From Trichoplax sp. H2 (lineage: Eukaryota > Placozoa > Uniplacotomia > Trichoplacea), in contig NOWV01000187.1 in NCBI GenBank assembly GCA_003344405.1, positions 62,001 through 126,000 of the forward strand: 64,000 bases of DNA, written 5' to 3'. The position numbers and the translations under genes are program-made. This document shows positions 61,301 through 64,000 of the stretch, piece after piece; position 1 is the stretch's first letter, and each line of letters starts with the position of its first letter. The notes under the pieces were generated by a model. That model was not told the DNA's origin. It worked only from the letters and a program-made list of their open reading frames with translations, and did not search any database.

Positions 61301-62572
61301 TTCAACTACTGTGGAATTGTCTACTTCGGAATCAACATCATCCGGATCCGAATCAACTACTGTGACGACTGAGGAATTAGAATTAGGATCTAATTCGTCA
61401 GATTTAGTAACACTGGTGCCAACAACATCCGATTATGGCCAAGTTTTAATTCGATATTATTCCTATATAAAAGAAGTCATTCAAGTAGGAGCCCTTACAG
61501 GTATAATCAGGATCATTGTTTTTATTTAAATCTATCCCAAAGTATAATTTTGGACCATCTCCCAGTGACCTACCGTGATGTTAGCCAATTGGGCATGTAG
61601 TTGTGAATGATACTTCGTAAGGTACTTGAAAAAAAGTAGTCGGTCTCTTTATGGTTACTGTCTTGTCAATAACTGATCAAGAATTTGTTATATTGCACAG
61701 CGTAATAACTCATGATAAACAAATATCTTTTCTAGCAGTCCTACAATTTGATTTTATCGTTGTATGGCCAAATAACCGATTAGAATTTCGACTTTGCTCG
61801 CTTGTAGAACAAATAGCTTTAGGATCTACCTTTACTTAATAGTATAGCCTTATTAATCATTCATGGAAAGTTACTACGGAGCATTTTAAAATATATTCAC
61901 ATGATTATGGGTAACAGGGAAAGTCCCATTCTTTCGTTTTATACTCGGTTAGAAAAGTCGTCCTAACTTCATATAAAGCAAAGTATCGTAGGATCTGCAT
62001 GTATTCCATGTAATGATGCAACCCTTCCAATTATTTATCGGAATTTACTCTACAGCATAGCATAGTACTAACTTAAGACGCACAAATCTTCGTACTCTAA
62101 GAATAATTAATGAATCACCTGGATAAGATGGCAAAATTTCGACATCTAACCGTTTAAAATGAGATATTCAACGTCTGTAGTTAACAGTTTGATAAACTGT
62201 TTATAAAATAGAGAGAGAGGAACAGATATAGCTTTAGGCATTTTATCTGTAAAGTATTTCATTCATTCTAAGACACCTTGTCAAGAAATATAGGGTAATA
62301 TGATCATTCTCGAAAACTAATGTTATGTTCTTTTTTCTTTATGTTCTACCTTACTCTCTAACTATATGATTCTAGCTCAAAGTTCTTATCGAATGGTCGG
62401 TATTCCAACTACTAACATACTACAACCAATCATGTCGTGGTCTGGCATATCGCGCCATCAATGCGCTTTCTACTGCACAAGAAATTTAATCTGTTCCCAT
62501 TTTGACTACAACTCTTCGATTATCTTTACTACAGATAATTCTCAATGCACCCTGTATAGTGTAAAGGCATAA
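58343..62572 (+). CDS. Mosaic secreted/receptor protein: signal peptide, two C-type lectin domains, Ser/Thr-rich stalk, PAN domain; 6 exons, about 554 aa
   Basis: Exons 58343-58372, 58608-58653, 58894-59292, 60403-60777, 60883-61500 and 62376-62572 sum to 1665 bp, in frame; from exon 2 on all junctions are phase 1, the usual pattern for shuffled extracellular modules. Exons 1-2 give MASKSYPYFT plus LFLLQFCVVFGLPSS, a signal peptide. Exon 3 is a C-type lectin domain (CYHVSS, AQIYCQSVGGSLAI, IWIGLHNLY, NSRNFACQK). Exon 4 is a second (SRSDCQSKGGDLAIVNEE, LHLWIGLRDIH, TDDCVVV, KWANYPC, RLCEK). Neither has EPN/QPD or a standard WND motif, so Ca-dependent sugar binding is doubtful. Exon 5 is a mucin-like stalk of ESTTSESTT repeats. 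Exon 6 resembles a PAN/apple domain (HQCAFYCTRNLICSHFDYN, QCTLYS). No transmembrane helix is seen, so the product may be secreted or may continue past exon 6. Exons 3 and 4 could each instead end at their own stop as separate genes. Confidence 0.72.
60883..61400 (+). repeat. Coding Ser/Thr/Glu repeat (mucin-like stalk)
   Basis: Degenerate tandem repetition of an 18-27-bp DNA unit of the type GAATCAACTACGGAAGGATC encodes ESTT, TSEST and GSTTLES motifs, a candidate O-glycosylated stalk within exon 5 of the lectin gene. The antisense frame at 61177-60851 reads SDVVDSNVVD and is a shadow of this repeat. Confidence 0.88.
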
Positions 62573-64000
62573 GCCTGGCAGCTCAATGACTAATCGTTGA
62601 GTAACAATTATAGCCTTTTTTTAGATACGACAGCCATAATATTCAGCTAATAAATTATTAAGTGCTATCGAAATATTAACCCACGGTATTGTTATATTGA
62701 CAACATACATATAATTAGTTTGAAATTTTGCAAGTCATGCCATGAAGTAGCAATTCACTACCATGATCAAGATAGATGTATCTAATGCATCATTTTATGC
62801 CTTTAAATGCTTGAATATAATTGTTGTTAGATAGAAGAAACTTTACTTAACCAAATGAATATTTAACTTAGTTAACTTAATTAAGTTGCCATGGATTATG
62901 TTCTTGTTCAGAGTAGACGGTTATAACAGATTAAATGATCGTTTTAATTTACAAAATACTTGTATTTTATTTTTTTTCGCTCCTAAGGCGCTTAAATAGT
63001 CCTTAAGCTCCAAGATCATGATTGTAATTCCTTTTTAATGCTAACAATATCCTAATACCCGGTAAGGATGATAAATACTATGCCTTCTAAAGTCAGCTAT
63101 TATCATATTTTCGAGTATAATTTTTCGGAGAATGTCAGTACGGTTATATCAATCTTAAGCTCTAGCTTTATTATCTTCGAATGCAAGTATGAAAATTATT
63201 AAAGATTTCGCTATGTCCTTATCCTGATTATTAAATATATAGAGTTACAGATTCAATTCGATCCTATTTCTTTGCAGTTTTTCAAACTTCTTTTAATATT
63301 AAAAACTAGCTTTAATTAGCTATTATCGAATAAGTAATTATATATGTTTTTATACTGTTGAAGGAAGACTTATTTACATTGAAGAGACCAAAATTTACTG
63401 AATACAATCTCTGTTGTGACTTTCATCATTTATTATTTATATTACTCATAACGGATTATTCGGTAAAAAATGTTAAAGTCATCTTATAACAAATAAGATC
63501 GGTCACTTGACGTTCTTCTCTAAAGTAATACTTACTATAATAAATAGATAATTTCAGTATTATTAACATGCATAAAACTATTAGTTTTTAATGTATTCTG
63601 TAACGCTAACAATTCTACATAGAATCGTCTAACTAAAGGGTTCGTGAAACGCTTGCATCATTAAAATATCTGTAGAACTATTTTAGGAGTACTTTATTGC
63701 ATTTTTTGGAGACACCCTGTCTACCCAGATAGAATTTAAAATGCTAATTTAGTAAAATAAAAAATTAGATTTTACGTATTCCAAAGTATTTCTAATATTT
63801 GAAATTAAAAATATCTATTCAGTCTCATTTTCATTTTCGTTGATATTCTATCATAAATTATAATTATAATCTGAACCCAACAAATATACTGTTGATAATA
63901 TCCTGCATATCCTGCTTTCTTTCTCGTATTCAATGCTGTTTTTATCGGACTTTGATAATTACAAGATATTAGAGATTCCTGCTTTGATCTAATGGAAAAA
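62573..64000. other. AT-rich tail, no gene seen
   Basis: Very AT-rich sequence with no exon-like segment or long ORF. It could be 3' flank, or an intron of the lectin/PAN gene if that gene continues. Confidence 0.45.

Overview
The window reads as animal nuclear DNA. It is AT-rich, every confident gene has a clear animal counterpart, and genes are cut into many short exons (26 to about 620 bp) by AT-rich GT-AG introns. The 20-N gap at 54708-54727 marks it as a scaffold. The mix of short intergenic distances, intron positions that match vertebrates, and a mosaic C-type lectin/PAN gene fits an early-branching metazoan. I favour a placozoan (Trichoplax/Hoilungia-like), but that is inference from gene content. 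No virus, operon, CRISPR array, rRNA or tRNA was recognised.

Layout, left to right. (1) 239-4251, minus: 5' part of a Diaphanous-type formin running off the left edge, with a ~3.1 kb intron that holds a 94-bp tandem repeat. (2) 7967-8590, minus: intronless gene with the HEXIM P-TEFb-inhibitory PYNT motif but without the usual HEXIM coiled coil. (3) 9.1-11.3 kb: a GTAC/CAGTACTG palindrome-rich island with a 3-copy tandem repeat. (4) 11550-12203, plus: TXNDC9, one exon. (5) 13.6-16.3 kb: second repeat zone. (6) 16712-22703, plus: CRAMP1-like, 22 exons that stay in frame throughout. (7) 25046-28182, plus: SLC25A43, 5 exons. (8) 30093-33090, minus: TMEM201/SAMP1, 9 exons. (9) 35411-39238, plus: UFSP2, about 17 exons, with a one-base frame break near the N-terminus. 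(10) 40544-41671, minus: UBE2A/B (RAD6), first exon not found. (11) 41.7-46.4 kb: largest repeat island. (12) 47125-51222, plus: divergent importin-alpha, at least 18 exons. (13) 52557-52910, minus: MSRB1 selenoprotein with an in-frame TGA. (14) 53.2-55.5 kb: repeat island with a long inverted repeat and an assembly gap between near-duplicates. (15) 58343-62572, plus: signal peptide, two C-type lectin domains, Ser/Thr-rich stalk, PAN domain. The rest is AT-rich DNA in which I see no gene.

The genes are mostly unrelated housekeeping functions: chromatin and transcription (CRAMP1, HEXIM-like, UBE2A), UFM1 processing (UFSP2), nuclear envelope and import (TMEM201, importin-alpha), CCT-linked folding (TXNDC9), redox repair (MSRB1), mitochondrial transport (SLC25A43), actin (formin). 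SLC25A43 and UBE2A also lie close together at human Xq24, which suggests very old linkage.

Exon boundaries were placed by hand from splice motifs, reading-frame continuity and remembered family sequence. For CRAMP1, SLC25A43, TMEM201, importin-alpha and the lectin gene the summed coding length is divisible by three. No alignment or database search was run.
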